From NCBI RefSeq assembly GCF_015277855.1, contig NZ_CP063812.1:1302001-1366000 (forward strand): 64,000 bases of DNA, given 5' to 3'. The translations under genes were made by a program, and so were the position numbers. A model generated the notes under the pieces. It did not search any database. It worked only from the letters and a program-made list of their open reading frames with translations, and was not told the DNA's origin. The stretch comes from Microbacterium cremeum (GTDB lineage Bacteria; Actinomycetota; Actinomycetes; Actinomycetales; Microbacteriaceae). This document shows positions 9,775 to 19,309 of this stretch, piece by piece (within the stretch, counting starts at the first letter, position 1; the number at the start of each line of letters is the position of its first letter).

Positions 9775-9845
9775 GGCACCCCGCGCGCGTGAGGCACCCC
9801 GCGCACGTGAGGCACCCCGCGCACGTGAGGCACCCCACGGGCGCG
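9774..9845. repeat. 18-bp tandem repeat, four copies
   Basis: Four head-to-tail copies of AGGCACCCCGCGCACGTG (9774-9791, 9792-9809, 9810-9827, 9828-9845) with few changes; the second and third are identical. The array starts on the rsmI stop codon, and the end of rsmI itself (CACCCCGCGCGCGTA) looks like a diverged copy. Confidence 0.75.
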
Positions 9846-9862
9846 AGGCGCCGGCGGCGCCT
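9846..9862. terminator. hairpin between convergent rsmI and ganB
   Basis: AGGCGCC and GGCGCCT form a perfect 7-bp stem around GGC. It abuts the ganB stop codon (9862-9864 on the minus strand) and could serve both convergent genes. Confidence 0.5.
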
Positions 9863-12051
9863 CACGCCTTGACCTTCTTGAGGCGGTGGATCGCCTTCTC
9901 GACGAGCTTCGTGGCCGATTTCACGTCGGCGGTGGTCGCCTTCGACCCGGCGACCACGACCTCACCCACGGCGACCGCGTCGTCGAGGGCGGCGAGCGAG
10001 GCGGCGGTGTAGCGGTCGCGATCGACGGATGCCGCCGCCGCGAGCGCCCGCTCGAGCGCCGTCGTGTCGGCCTGCTCGCCGCCGGCCGTCGCCGCGTCCA
10101 CGAGGCGCACCTCGTCGAGGACCCCCCACGCGCCGGCCGACAACGAGAACTCGGCCGAGATCTCGACGACTCCGTCATCGCCCACGACGATCCCGGGCAC
10201 CGTGGCGGTGCGGAAGTCGTTCCAGACGGTGAGCTCCAGCGGCGCGCTCCAGGTGCCCGCCGACGTCGTCGCCCGGAGCGTCCGCACGTCGGTGGCGGGA
10301 CTGTTGGTGCCCTGCGTCGTCGCCTGCAGCACATACGTGCCCGCGGGCACTCCGGCGATGGTCTGCGACGCCGACGCCTGGTACGCCGATCCGCTCCAGA
10401 AGGTGACGGCGTAGTCGCCCGCGAAGCCGTCGGCCGTCTCCTGCCGGGCCGCCGGGCCCGTGAGCGTCCACGCGCTCATGTCGGCGCTCTCGAACCCCGA
10501 GTTCTCGACCAGGTTCGGCGCGTCCACCCTCACGGTCGCCGTCACCGTGAGCCCCGAGCCGGTGCGTCCGGGGATCGAGTACGTGCCGGCCCCGCGGATC
10601 CACGCGACCGCGTCGCTCCAGGTGAGCGCGTGGTGCTCGAGGGTGCCGTCGTTGTAGCCGACTTCGATCGTCTCAGGCAGCGCGACCGGATCGCCGTCGA
10701 CGACGACGAGCGACACCTGCTCGACCGACACGATCTCACGCGGTGCCACCGCGCCGGTGCGCACGTACGAGAACGTCCTGAGCGACTCCAGGGGGGTGCC
10801 GTCCCACGCGAAGAGGGACTGGTTGTCCCACGCCGATCCGCCGTAGTACTGCCCGACGTGCAGCGGGTCGTAGTCGCTCGCGGCGCTGGTCGCCCAGCCC
10901 GAGCCGAACTGCTCCCACAGCAGGCGGTTCGTCTCGATCTCGGACGCCGGACCGACCGGAAGCCACGCCGGCTCCCAGTAGTACACGCCGATGCCCGCCT
11001 CGCCGACGGCGGCGACCGCCGCGATCACATCGCGCAGCTCCCACGCCTGACCCTGCACGCTCGCCGGGTAGTGGCCGGTGATGCCGCCCGCGCCGATGAC
11101 GTTCGGATAGCCGTCGCCGTCCTCGAGGGTGTGCGCCCAGCTGGTCTCGGCGACGATGACCTGCTTGCCGTAGGCCGTGGCGATCTGCGACAGCACCGCG
11201 GTCAGGTTGTCGATCGAGCCGTGCCAGTACGGGTAGTACGAGCTCGCGAAGACGTCGTAGTCCACGCCGAAGGCGTCGAGCCCCGCCGCGTAGGTCGCGT
11301 ACCGGCCCTGCGTCTCGGGGTTCGTGAAGTGCACGGCGACGAGGGCGTCGGGGAGCACCTCGCGCACGGCGGCGCTGCCCGCCGAGACGAGCGCCGCGAA
11401 CTGGGCGTCGATCTGCCGGCCGGGCCGGGTGTGACCGGCGATGGCGTTGTTGGTCTCGTTGCCGATCTGCACCATCCGCACATCGACGCCCGCGTCCGCG
11501 AAGCGCTGCAGCGCGTCGGCGGTGAAGTCGTGGAGCGCGGCGACGGTGTCGGCGTCGCTGAGCTGCGCCCACGCCTTCGGCACCAGCTGGCGGGCGGGGT
11601 CCGCCCAGAAGTCGGAGTAGTGGAAGTCCACGAGGACGTCCAGCCCGGCGGCGGTGGCGCGCTCCCCGATCCGGACGGCCCGATCGACGTCGACGGTGCC
11701 GCCGCCGTAGCCGCGGCCCTCGGCGTCGTACGGGTCGTTCCAGACGCGCACGCGCACCGAGTTCACACCGTGGTCGGCGAGCACCTCGAACAGGTCGGAG
11801 GGAGTGCCCGCGGCATCCCGGAACACCACGCCGCTCTCTTCGAGCGAGAGGACGGTCGACACGTCGACCCCCATCGCGAAGTCCTCGGCGAGCCCGTCGA
11901 CCGCGTCGACGAAGATGCCGGCGTCGACTGGTCCGGTGGCGCCCGCCGAAGCGGCGGGGACGGCGAACGCACCCGTGCCGACGACGGCGACGGATGCCGC
12001 GACCGCGGTGAGCGCGCGCCGGAGGCGGCGGGAAGGGGAGGGATGAGTCAT
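9862..12051 (-). CDS. ganB: GH53 arabinogalactan endo-beta-1,4-galactanase, secreted
   Basis: A 729-residue secreted enzyme that cuts beta-1,4-galactan side chains of pectin. Residues 1-36 are a Sec signal ([17 protein letters not shown] then AVPAASA). The GH53 domain spans roughly 57-410, with the acid/base Glu199 in VQIGNETNN and the nucleophile Glu302 in VIVAETSW. It is followed by a Big_4-like repeat ([21 protein letters not shown]), a jelly-roll carbohydrate-binding module ([16 protein letters not shown]) and a helical C-terminal tail rich in Ala and Lys that may contact the wall. It ends the gan operon, 43 bases after the permease, with a clear CGGAG ribosome site before ATG 12051. Confidence 0.92.
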   Translation of the reverse strand: MTHPSPSRRLRRALTAVAASVAVVGTGAFAVPAASAGATGPVDAGIFVDAVDGLAEDFAMGVDVSTVLSLEESGVVFRDAAGTPSDLFEVLADHGVNSVRVRVWNDPYDAEGRGYGGGTVDVDRAVRIGERATAAGLDVLVDFHYSDFWADPARQLVPKAWAQLSDADTVAALHDFTADALQRFADAGVDVRMVQIGNETNNAIAGHTRPGRQIDAQFAALVSAGSAAVREVLPDALVAVHFTNPETQGRYATYAAGLDAFGVDYDVFASSYYPYWHGSIDNLTAVLSQIATAYGKQVIVAETSWAHTLEDGDGYPNVIGAGGITGHYPASVQGQAWELRDVIAAVAAVGEAGIGVYYWEPAWLPVGPASEIETNRLLWEQFGSGWATSAASDYDPLHVGQYYGGSAWDNQSLFAWDGTPLESLRTFSYVRTGAVAPREIVSVEQVSLVVVDGDPVALPETIEVGYNDGTLEHHALTWSDAVAWIRGAGTYSIPGRTGSGLTVTATVRVDAPNLVENSGFESADMSAWTLTGPAARQETADGFAGDYAVTFWSGSAYQASASQTIAGVPAGTYVLQATTQGTNSPATDVRTLRATTSAGTWSAPLELTVWNDFRTATVPGIVVGDDGVVEISAEFSLSAGAWGVLDEVRLVDAATAGGEQADTTALERALAAAASVDRDRYTAASLAALDDAVAVGEVVVAGSKATTADVKSATKLVEKAIHRLKKVKA

Positions 12052-12094
12052 GCGATTCTCCGATCGACGGTGATCAGTGGGCAGATGGACGGGG

Positions 12095-13021
12095 TCAGCC
12101 TTTGACCGAACCCGCGGTGAGGCCGCCGACGATGTAGCGCTGCAGCGACAGGAACAGGACGAGGACGGGGATCGCGGCGATCACGGCGCCCGCCGCGAAC
12201 AGACCCCAGTTCGAGGCGAGCTGGTTCGACACCCATTGGTACATCCCGACGGCGAGCGTCCAGTTGTCTTCCGAGACGAGGACGATCTTGGCGATGATGT
12301 AGTCGCCGAACGCCGCGATGAACGCCAGCAGTGCGACGACCGCCAGGATGGGCGTGACGAGCGGCATGATGAGCCGCCAGAAGATCTGCGCATGGGTCGC
12401 GCCGTCGATCTTCGCCGACTCGTCGATCTCGATCGGCACGGTGTTGAAGAAGCCGTACATGAGGAACGTGTTCACGCCGAGCGCTCCGCCGAGGTACACG
12501 CAGATGAGGGCGATCTTCGAGTTGAGCCCGAGCGCCGGAACGACCTCGCCGAGTGCCAGCAGCATGAGGAAGATCGCGACGAAGGCCAGCGCCTGCGGGA
12601 ACATCTGGATGATGAGCAGGCCCGTGAGGCTCGCGCGACGGCCGGTGAAGCGGAACCGCGAGAACGCGTACGCCGCCGCCGCGCCCATGAGCACCGCGCC
12701 GACCGCGGCGACGCCGCCGACGAGCAGCGTGTTGCCCGCCCACGTCCAGAACCTCGTCTCGGCGAGCGCGGCGTAGTTCGACAGGTCGATGACGCTGAAC
12801 AGGGCGTTGCTGGCCGCCAGCGTGCCGCGCGGGTTCAGCGACGCCGAGAGCACGTACACGAGCGGGAACACCGCGTAGAAGATCACGACGACCGCGAGCA
12901 GGTACTTCCAGCCGACCTCGAGCACCCAGCGGCGTCGCCGGGCGGAGCGGCGGTCGACGCGCCCGGCGGAGGCGGGGGCGGAGGCGGCGGTGCGCGTGGT
13001 GGCGCCGGCAGAGGTGGACAT
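12095..13021 (-). CDS. ganQ: galactooligosaccharide ABC transporter permease (MalG family)
   Basis: A 308-residue inner-membrane permease of the carbohydrate uptake CUT1 family. A basic Ala/Arg-rich N-terminus of about 30 residues precedes six predicted membrane segments. The cytoplasmic EAA loop, which docks the ATPase, is seen as EIDESAKIDGATHAQIFWRL. The end LQRYIVGGLTAGSVKG is the classic MalG C-terminus. Its ATG overlaps the ganP stop by one base (TGATG). No ATPase gene lies in the cluster, so a shared MsmX/MsiK-type ATPase encoded elsewhere is likely. Galactan-derived substrate is inferred from the neighbours. Confidence 0.9.
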   Translation of the reverse strand: MSTSAGATTRTAASAPASAGRVDRRSARRRRWVLEVGWKYLLAVVVIFYAVFPLVYVLSASLNPRGTLAASNALFSVIDLSNYAALAETRFWTWAGNTLLVGGVAAVGAVLMGAAAAYAFSRFRFTGRRASLTGLLIIQMFPQALAFVAIFLMLLALGEVVPALGLNSKIALICVYLGGALGVNTFLMYGFFNTVPIEIDESAKIDGATHAQIFWRLIMPLVTPILAVVALLAFIAAFGDYIIAKIVLVSEDNWTLAVGMYQWVSNQLASNWGLFAAGAVIAAIPVLVLFLSLQRYIVGGLTAGSVKG

Positions 13022-14637
13022 CACTGGAACTCCTCGAGCTTGCGGGTCTGCCGGAACGCGATCGCCGAGATGCCACCCACCACCGCGAACACCAGGATCG
13101 ACAGGGCGCTCGCCAGCCCGTAGTCGGCGGCGCCGCCGGAGACGCCCGAGATGTCGTAGATGGCGGAGATCAGGATGTCGGTGGCCCCGAGCGCGTACGG
13201 CGCCCCCGGGATGGCGGGGCCGCCGCCGTTGAACATGTAGATGACCGTGAAGTTGTTGAAGCTGAACGCGAAGGACGAGATCAGCAGGGGAGCGGTCGCG
13301 ACCAGGACCAGCGGCAGGATGATCGAGCGCAGCTGCCTCGTCCGCCCGGCGCCGTCGATCGAGGCCGCCTCGAGCGTGTCCTTCGGGAGCGCCTGCAGCG
13401 CGCCCGTGCACACCAGGAAGTAGTACGGGTAGGTGAGCCACAGGTTGACCCACACCACGGCCGCCCGGGCCAGCCAGGGGTCGCCCAGCCAGTTGATGTT
13501 CGCGCCGAAGAAGAACAGATCGTTGATCACCCCGAACTCGGCGTTGAACATGCCGCGGAACAGCAGCGCCGACATGAACGCCGGGAACGCGTAGGGGAGG
13601 ATGTACAGGGTCCGCAGGAACCGGCGGCCCTTCAGACGCGCGTCGTTGTAGATGATCGCGAGGATCAGCCCGAGTGCGAACGGCAGCAGCACCGACAGCG
13701 TCGCGAACGCGAAGGTCCACACCGTCACCGTCGCCAGCGTCTGCGCGAGGGCCGGGTCGGTGAACAGCCGCAGGAAGTTGTCGAATCCGACGTTCACGTA
13801 CCACCCCGCGGGCAGCGCCCTGCCGTCCTCGGCGACGAACGACCCGCGGTCCGCGGCGGTGTAGACCGTCCCGGTGGTGGTGTCGGTGATCGTCTGCGCC
13901 TCGGCATCCCACACCAGCGTCGACTCGTAGACCGCACCCGACGAGCCGTCGCGCGTGCGGATGGAGCCGTCGTTGGGGTCGTCCGACACGGGCACCCGCA
14001 GGCTTGCGATCTGCGCCTGCAGCCCAGGGTCGGTGATGACGATCGCGCGCGGGACGACCTCCCACCCCGGCACCTCCGTCGGTGCGCCGCCGCTGCCGAC
14101 GTCGGCGTCGCGGACCCGCGTGAGGGGCTCCTCCGCCGTGCCGACCAGCACGTCGCCGTCGTCGTCCACGATCGCGAAGCCGAGCTCGTCGCCGCGCTCG
14201 AGCACCGCGAGGGGGTAGACGGGCGAGCCCTCGACGCGGCGCTCGCCCTGGATGAGCGCGGCCTCCACGGCCTGTTCCTGAGTCCCGGCGTGACCGGTGC
14301 CGTAGTTCGTGAAGGCGATGTAGGCGGTGTAGCCGAAGATGAACACCTGGAAGACGAGCAGGAACACCAGCCCGGGAAGCAGGTACTTCAGCGGCAGTGC
14401 ACGCTTCGTGAAGTAGACGATGTCGGCGGCCAGCAGCAGCGCGAGCGCTGCGCCGAAGATCACCCACGACTCGGCGCGGAACGCGCTGATCAGAGCCATG
14501 ACGCCGAAGGCGTTGACGAGGGCCATGAGCGCGAGCTTCGCGAGGAAGCCCCAGCCGGGGCCTCGCCAGCGGCGGGCGTGGGACTCGCGAGGCGGCTTCT
14601 CGGCCGTCGTCGGCGTAGGGGGTGCGTCCACCGTCAT
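13021..14637 (-). CDS. ganP: galactooligosaccharide ABC transporter permease (MalF family)
   Basis: A 538-residue permease partner of ganQ. Four N-terminal membrane segments are followed by a large extracytoplasmic loop (about residues 110-270, from GTGHAGTQEQAVEAAL to WYVNVGFDNFLRLFTD), comparable to the P2 loop of MalF that contacts the binding protein. The transport domain then carries the EAA loop LEAASIDGAGRTRQLRSIILP. I chose ATG 14637 because an AGGAG site lies 8 bases upstream; longer in-frame starts to 14715 have none. A long hairpin separates it from ganS. Confidence 0.9.
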   Translation of the reverse strand: MTVDAPPTPTTAEKPPRESHARRWRGPGWGFLAKLALMALVNAFGVMALISAFRAESWVIFGAALALLLAADIVYFTKRALPLKYLLPGLVFLLVFQVFIFGYTAYIAFTNYGTGHAGTQEQAVEAALIQGERRVEGSPVYPLAVLERGDELGFAIVDDDGDVLVGTAEEPLTRVRDADVGSGGAPTEVPGWEVVPRAIVITDPGLQAQIASLRVPVSDDPNDGSIRTRDGSSGAVYESTLVWDAEAQTITDTTTGTVYTAADRGSFVAEDGRALPAGWYVNVGFDNFLRLFTDPALAQTLATVTVWTFAFATLSVLLPFALGLILAIIYNDARLKGRRFLRTLYILPYAFPAFMSALLFRGMFNAEFGVINDLFFFGANINWLGDPWLARAAVVWVNLWLTYPYYFLVCTGALQALPKDTLEAASIDGAGRTRQLRSIILPLVLVATAPLLISSFAFSFNNFTVIYMFNGGGPAIPGAPYALGATDILISAIYDISGVSGGAADYGLASALSILVFAVVGGISAIAFRQTRKLEEFQ

Positions 14638-14745
14638 CGGTGTGCTCCTGTCGCGGGGCATCGCCGGCGGGTGCCGGCTCGGAGGGAATGGGGTCCGGGA
14701 GGCGGGGAGAGGCACTCACCCGCCTCCCGGAGTCTTCTCGGCCGC

Positions 14746-14775
14746 GCGGATCTCGGCCGCGCGGCCGAGATCCGC
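14746..14775. terminator. 30-bp perfect palindrome between ganS and ganP
   Basis: GCGGATCTCGGCCGC followed by its exact reverse complement forms a perfect palindrome centred at 14760/14761. In the gan transcript it lies 5 bases after the ganS stop codon. It should act as an attenuator or an RNase barrier that keeps ganS mRNA more abundant than the permease mRNA. Confidence 0.6.
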
Positions 14776-14780
14776 TGGGC

Positions 14781-16013
14781 TCAGCCGGCGACGGCGGCCT
14801 GCACGTCGGCGACCATCGTGTTCCAGGTCGCGACCGGGTCGGCGCCGTTGATGATCTGCGACTGCGCGGCGTTCCACAGATCCCACACCGAGCCCATCTC
14901 GGGGATGCTCGGCATCGGGACGCCGTTCTGCGCCGACGCGAGGAAGCCCGCGATGATCGGATCGGAGGAGACCTCGGTGGCCAGCGTGGACCACGCCGGG
15001 ATGCGCGGGTCGGCCTCGTACAGCGCGCGCTGCGCCTCCTCGGTGCCGAGATAGTTCACGAGGAACTCCTGGGCGAGCAGAGCGTTCGCGGACTGCGAGC
15101 TCACGTAGAAGCTCTGCACGCCCACGAACGGCGCGGCCGTCTCTCCGCCCGCCGACGGGATCGGGTTCACGGCGATGTTCGCGACATCGGGGTAGGCGCT
15201 GATCGCCCACGGTCCCTGGATCGTGTACGGGGCCTGGCCCGAGTTGAACAGCTCGTTGTTGATGTCGTAGTCGACGGTCGTCGAGATGTACCCGGTGCCG
15301 CCGGTGCCGTTCGCCCCGAGCCAGGAGGCGAACGCCTCGCCGCCGGGGCCGCCCATGCCGACCTCGGTCGTGTAGGAGCCCGATGCGTCCTGCACGAAGA
15401 CCGGGGCGCCGAACGACGTCTGGAAGCCGTACATCGTGTAGCCGTCGCCGGTCTCGCCGTTGGTGTTGATGACGAACGGCCGCTCGGCGCCGGAGGCGAC
15501 GCCGTTCTGGATCATCTCGTCCCACGTGGCCGGCGCGTCCGCGCCGACGAGGTCGACGTTCTGCACGAGCGCGATGGTCTCGAGCGAATACGGGAGCGCA
15601 TACAGCTGTCCGTCGTACGTCATGGCTTCGAGGGCCACCGGCTCGAACTCGGACGCGGTGGCCCCGAGGTCGATGGTGTCGACGACGCCCGCCGCGACGA
15701 GCGCGCCCAGCCAGTCGTGGGCGCCGACGGTGATGTCGGGGCCCTCGCCGGTCGGCACCTGCGCGATGAAGTCGTTGCGGAGGTCCTCGAAGTTCTTCTG
15801 CACCAGCGTGACGGTCGCGCCGGTCTCCTCCTCGAAGGCGGCGGCGGCAGCGGCGATGCCCTCCTCGCGCTCCTCGTCGGTCCAGATGACGAGCTCGGCG
15901 CCGCTGCCGTCGGTGTCGTCGCCGTCGTTGTCGGCCGAACCGCCGGCTGAGCAGCCGGCGAGGACGACCGCTGCCGTGAGCGCCAGCGCTCCGAGTGCGA
16001 TCTGCTTTCGCAT
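14781..16013 (-). CDS. ganS: galactooligosaccharide-binding lipoprotein (MalE family)
   Basis: A 410-residue extracellular solute-binding protein. The N-terminus MRKQIALGALALTAAVV ends in the lipobox LAGC, so Cys is lipidated and the protein is tethered outside the membrane. The mature part begins with an acidic linker and then ELVIWTDEEREEGIAAAA, typical of MalE-like proteins, and includes the conserved QTSFGAPVF and GPWAISAYPDVANIAVNP region. An in-frame upstream extension to 16154 was rejected because it runs into the GH42 gene and lacks a ribosome site, whereas AAAGG precedes ATG 16013. It delivers ligand to ganP/ganQ. Confidence 0.92.
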   Translation of the reverse strand: MRKQIALGALALTAAVVLAGCSAGGSADNDGDDTDGSGAELVIWTDEEREEGIAAAAAAFEEETGATVTLVQKNFEDLRNDFIAQVPTGEGPDITVGAHDWLGALVAAGVVDTIDLGATASEFEPVALEAMTYDGQLYALPYSLETIALVQNVDLVGADAPATWDEMIQNGVASGAERPFVINTNGETGDGYTMYGFQTSFGAPVFVQDASGSYTTEVGMGGPGGEAFASWLGANGTGGTGYISTTVDYDINNELFNSGQAPYTIQGPWAISAYPDVANIAVNPIPSAGGETAAPFVGVQSFYVSSQSANALLAQEFLVNYLGTEEAQRALYEADPRIPAWSTLATEVSSDPIIAGFLASAQNGVPMPSIPEMGSVWDLWNAAQSQIINGADPVATWNTMVADVQAAVAG

Positions 16014-16053
16014 GGTTTCCCTTTCGATGGTGGTTCCTGCAGGTGGTGGTGGA

Positions 16054-18084
16054 TCAGGAGGAGGGGGTGGTGGGCCGGGCGGTGCGCACGACGGCCACGC
16101 CGCCGGCGGGCACGACGAGCGAGCCGTCGACCGGCTCGCCGCTGAGCAACTCATCGCCGGCGATGGCGAGGACGGCGTCCTCGTCCCGGTGGTTGATCGC
16201 GATCGAGTAGTCCGCGGTGGCGCCGCGGCGGACGACCACCTCGAGGCCCTCGGGATGAGCGGATGCGGTCAGCCCCGCGTCGCGGTAGACCTCTGCCATG
16301 ACGGTGCGGAGGCCTTCGGCATCCAGTCGCGTACTGAGGTACCAGGCGTGCCCGGTGCCGTGCGCGTGCCGGGTGATCGCGGGCTTGCCGGCGCCGGGAC
16401 CGTCGACGTAGGTTGCGATGACGTCGGCGCCCGCGAGGACGAGGTCCTCCTGCCACGCGTCGGCGTGAAGGGTGGCGGATGCCGAACCCGACCATCGCAC
16501 CGCGTGGAGGGCCCCCTCCCGAAGTGGCAGGAACTCCTCGACGACGACGCCGAGGGCATCGCGCAGCGGCGCGACGAAGCCGCCCGGGTGCACGGCGTCG
16601 TTCTCGTCCACGATGGCCGAGAAGAACGACACCACGAGGGTGCCGCCGGCCTGGACGTAGGCCGTCAGGTTCGCGGCGTCGCGCGCGCTCAGCAGGTACT
16701 GTGCGGGCGCGATGACCAGGCGGTACGCCGAGAGGTCCTGGCCGGGCAACGCGAAGTCCGCGGTGATGCCGTCCCGCCACAGCCGCTCGTAGAACGCCCG
16801 CACCCGCTCGGCGTGCGAGATGTCCACGGACGGTCGCCATTCGAGATCCTGCGCCCAGAAGGACTCGAAGTCCCACAGGATCGCCACGTCGGCGGCGACC
16901 CGCGATCCGCGCACCTCGTCGAGCCGGGCGAGGGCCCCGCCGAGGTCGACGACCTCGCGCCACACCCGCGACGAGGTGCCCGCGTGCGGGATCATCGCGG
17001 AGTGGAACTTCTCGGCGCCCGAGCGTGACGCGCGCCACTGGAAGAACAGCACCGCATCGGCGCCGCGGGCGACGTGGCTCAGCGAGTTGCGGGCCATCTC
17101 GCCGGGACGCTTGGCGACGTTGCGGGGTTGCCAGTTGACCGCGGACGTCGAGTGCTCCATCAGGATCCACGGCTTGCCGCCGCCGACGGAGCGAGTCAGG
17201 TCGGCCGCGATCGCGAGGCCGATCTCGCCCTCGGGATCGGCTGCCCACAGGTAGTGGTCGTCCGAGACGATGTCGACTTCGCGGGCCCACGCCCACATGT
17301 CGGTCGTCCAGCTCTGGTTGGCCATGAAGTTCGTGGTGACCGGCTGGGACGCGTGCGCCCAGATGGCGTCGCGTTCCGCGATGAAGCACTGGCGCAGCTG
17401 GTGGTCGGTGAAGCGCGCGAAGTCGAGCCGCTGTGCGGGGTTGACCACCGAGGGCGCGGCCGCCGGTGCGCCGATGTGGTCCCACTCCCCGTAGCGCTGC
17501 CCCCAGAACGCAGTGCCCCACGCCGCGTTGAGCGCGTCGAGCGTGCCGTACTTCTCGCGCAGCCAGTCGCGGAAGGCGCGCACCGACTGGTCGGAGTAGT
17601 CCTCGCCCACCGGCACGCCGTACTCGTTGTGCACGTGCCACATGACGACCGCGGGATGGCTCCCGTAGCGCTCGGCGAGCGCCGAGGCGATGCGCACGAT
17701 CGCGGCGCGGTACGCCGGCGACGAGTGGGAGGCCATGCCGCGGGCGCCGAAGCCCATCGTGACGCCCTCGCGCGTCACGACGCGCGCATCGGGGTGGGTC
17801 GCGAAGAACCACGCCGGGGGCGATGCGGTGGGAGTGCCGAGGTCGACCGAGACGCCGTTCTCGTGGAGGAGATCGAGCAGCTCGTCGAGCCACGCGAAGT
17901 CGAACACGCCCTCGCTCGTCTCGATCAGCGCCCACGCGAAGATGCCGACGCTCACGAGGTTGACGCCGGCCTCCCGCATCAGGGCGACGTCCTCGCGCCA
18001 CACCTCCTGCGGCCACTGCTCGGGGGTGTAGTCGCCTCCGTAGGCGATTCCCCGGATCTCGGGCCAGTGGTCGGGCGAGGTCAT
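16054..18084 (-). CDS. ganA: GH42 beta-galactosidase
   Basis: A 676-residue cytosolic glycoside hydrolase family 42 enzyme that would hydrolyse imported galactooligosaccharides. The N-terminus IRGIAYGGDYTPEQWP is diagnostic. The acid/base Glu154 lies in WHVHNEYG and the nucleophile Glu310 in ILMEHSTSAVNW. A class-I-glutamine-amidotransferase-like trimerisation domain follows (about 390-600), then a small C-terminal beta domain (EVVVRRGATADYSIAINHRD). ATG 18084 is preferred to GTG 18090 because GGAG lies 5 bases before it. It is the first gene of the gan operon and is divergent from the LacI regulator across a two-operator region. Confidence 0.93.
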   Translation of the reverse strand: MTSPDHWPEIRGIAYGGDYTPEQWPQEVWREDVALMREAGVNLVSVGIFAWALIETSEGVFDFAWLDELLDLLHENGVSVDLGTPTASPPAWFFATHPDARVVTREGVTMGFGARGMASHSSPAYRAAIVRIASALAERYGSHPAVVMWHVHNEYGVPVGEDYSDQSVRAFRDWLREKYGTLDALNAAWGTAFWGQRYGEWDHIGAPAAAPSVVNPAQRLDFARFTDHQLRQCFIAERDAIWAHASQPVTTNFMANQSWTTDMWAWAREVDIVSDDHYLWAADPEGEIGLAIAADLTRSVGGGKPWILMEHSTSAVNWQPRNVAKRPGEMARNSLSHVARGADAVLFFQWRASRSGAEKFHSAMIPHAGTSSRVWREVVDLGGALARLDEVRGSRVAADVAILWDFESFWAQDLEWRPSVDISHAERVRAFYERLWRDGITADFALPGQDLSAYRLVIAPAQYLLSARDAANLTAYVQAGGTLVVSFFSAIVDENDAVHPGGFVAPLRDALGVVVEEFLPLREGALHAVRWSGSASATLHADAWQEDLVLAGADVIATYVDGPGAGKPAITRHAHGTGHAWYLSTRLDAEGLRTVMAEVYRDAGLTASAHPEGLEVVVRRGATADYSIAINHRDEDAVLAIAGDELLSGEPVDGSLVVPAGGVAVVRTARPTTPSS

Positions 18085-18127
18085 GGACACTCCATCGGAT
18101 CGGTGCTCGGGTCGGTCGCAGCCCAGG

Positions 18128-18145
18128 ACTGGGACCGGTCACAGT
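18128..18145. promoter_or_regulatory. LacI-family operator 1 of the gan cluster
   Basis: ACTGGGACCGGTCACAGT contains TGGGACCGGTCACA (18130-18143), an exact fit to the general LacI-family pattern TGNNANCGNTNNCA. It is nearer ganA and is the exact reverse complement of operator 2. Confidence 0.75.
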
Positions 18146-18195
18146 CTTACTTGGAGATCGACGTCGATGCAGCCCGAGGGCCGAACCGTTACTCA

Positions 18196-18213
18196 ACTGT
18201 GACCGGTCCCAGT
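18196..18213. promoter_or_regulatory. LacI-family operator 2 of the gan cluster
   Basis: ACTGTGACCGGTCCCAGT is the exact reverse complement of operator 1, with centres 68 bp apart (about 6.5 helical turns). It is nearer the regulator gene. Confidence 0.75.
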
Positions 18214-18252
18214 TTTGTTCGTGTCGCCCCGTCCGCCGCGCGGATTCGGGGG

Positions 18253-18258
18253 TAGAGT
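18253..18258 (+). promoter_or_regulatory. -10 box TAGAGT of the LacI regulator gene
   Basis: TAGAGT ends 8 bases before GTG 18267, and no ribosome site is visible between them, so a leaderless or nearly leaderless transcript is likely. Confidence 0.4.
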
Positions 18259-18266
18259 CGCTGCTC

Positions 18267-19283
18267 GTGGAGGAGACGACGACCGCGCGGCGCAAACCCA
18301 CGATCCGCGACGTGGCCGCAGCCGCGGGCGTTTCACGCGGCACGGTCTCGCGCGTCATCAACGGCGGCCACTGGGTCTCGCCGGATGCCCGTGCCGCCGT
18401 GGAGGACGCGATCCGGCGCACCGGGTACACCGCCAACCACGCCGCGCGGAGCCTCGCGACCGGGCGGGCCGGGTCGCTCGCCTTCCTGCTCACCGAGCCG
18501 CAGCACCTGCTCTTCGAAGACCCGACCTTCGCGCTGCTGTTGCGCGGTGCCGCCGAGGCGCTCGCGCAGCGATCCATGACGCTGGTGCTCCTGGTCGCGG
18601 GCACACCCGCCGAACGGGCGAACGTCGCGCACTACGTCAGCACCGGCCACGTCGACGGCGTGCTGCTCATCTCGTCTCACGAGGCCGATCCGCTCGTCGA
18701 GCAGCTCCTCGAAGCCGGCGTGCCGACCGTGTGCTGCGGCATCCCGCTCGGTCACGACGCCCAGGTGCCGACCGTGTCGGTCGACGAGATCGGCTCGGCC
18801 CGCGAGATGACCCGGTACCTGCGTGAGAAGGGCCACCGGCGGATCGCGATGATCGCCGGCCCCCACGACACCCCGGGCGGGCGCTTCCGGCTCGTGGGCT
18901 TCCGCGACGAGATGGGCGAGGACTTCGACCCGGCGCTGGTCGAAGAGGGCGACTACGGTCAGGACTCGGGAGCCGCCGCCATGGCCCGGCTGCTCGAGCG
19001 AACGCGCGACATCGACGCGGTGTTCGCCGCGAGCGACCTGATGGCCGCCGGCGCCATCTCGACGCTGCGGCGGGCGGGCCTGCGCGTGCCCGAAGACATC
19101 GCGGTCGCCGGCTTCGACGACTCGGGGCTCGCGGCGACGCATGAACCGCCGCTCACCACCATGCGCCAGCCCTGGGACCGCATCAGCGACGAGATGGTGT
19201 CGCTGCTGCTGTCGGTCATCGACGGAGCGAACCCGGCGCCCATCACGCTGCCGACGACGCTGGTGGTGCGCGCCAGCGCCTGA
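18267..19283 (+). CDS. LacI-family transcriptional regulator of the gan cluster
   Basis: A 338-residue LacI/GalR repressor, the normal length. The N-terminal helix-turn-helix with hinge helix is TIRDVAAAAGVSRGTVSRV (about 12-30). It is followed by a periplasmic-binding-protein-like sugar domain with the usual GHRRIAMIAGP, DAVFAASDLMAAGAI and VAGFDDSGLA motifs. It is divergent from ganA, and two matching operators lie between them. By analogy with GanR of Bacillus it should repress the galactan genes until a galactooligosaccharide or galactose is present; the inducer is inferred. Confidence 0.92.
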   Translation: MEETTTARRKPTIRDVAAAAGVSRGTVSRVINGGHWVSPDARAAVEDAIRRTGYTANHAARSLATGRAGSLAFLLTEPQHLLFEDPTFALLLRGAAEALAQRSMTLVLLVAGTPAERANVAHYVSTGHVDGVLLISSHEADPLVEQLLEAGVPTVCCGIPLGHDAQVPTVSVDEIGSAREMTRYLREKGHRRIAMIAGPHDTPGGRFRLVGFRDEMGEDFDPALVEEGDYGQDSGAAAMARLLERTRDIDAVFAASDLMAAGAISTLRRAGLRVPEDIAVAGFDDSGLAATHEPPLTTMRQPWDRISDEMVSLLLSVIDGANPAPITLPTTLVVRASA

Positions 19284-19309
19284 CCGCACCACGGGCGCCG
19301 CCGTCGCCG

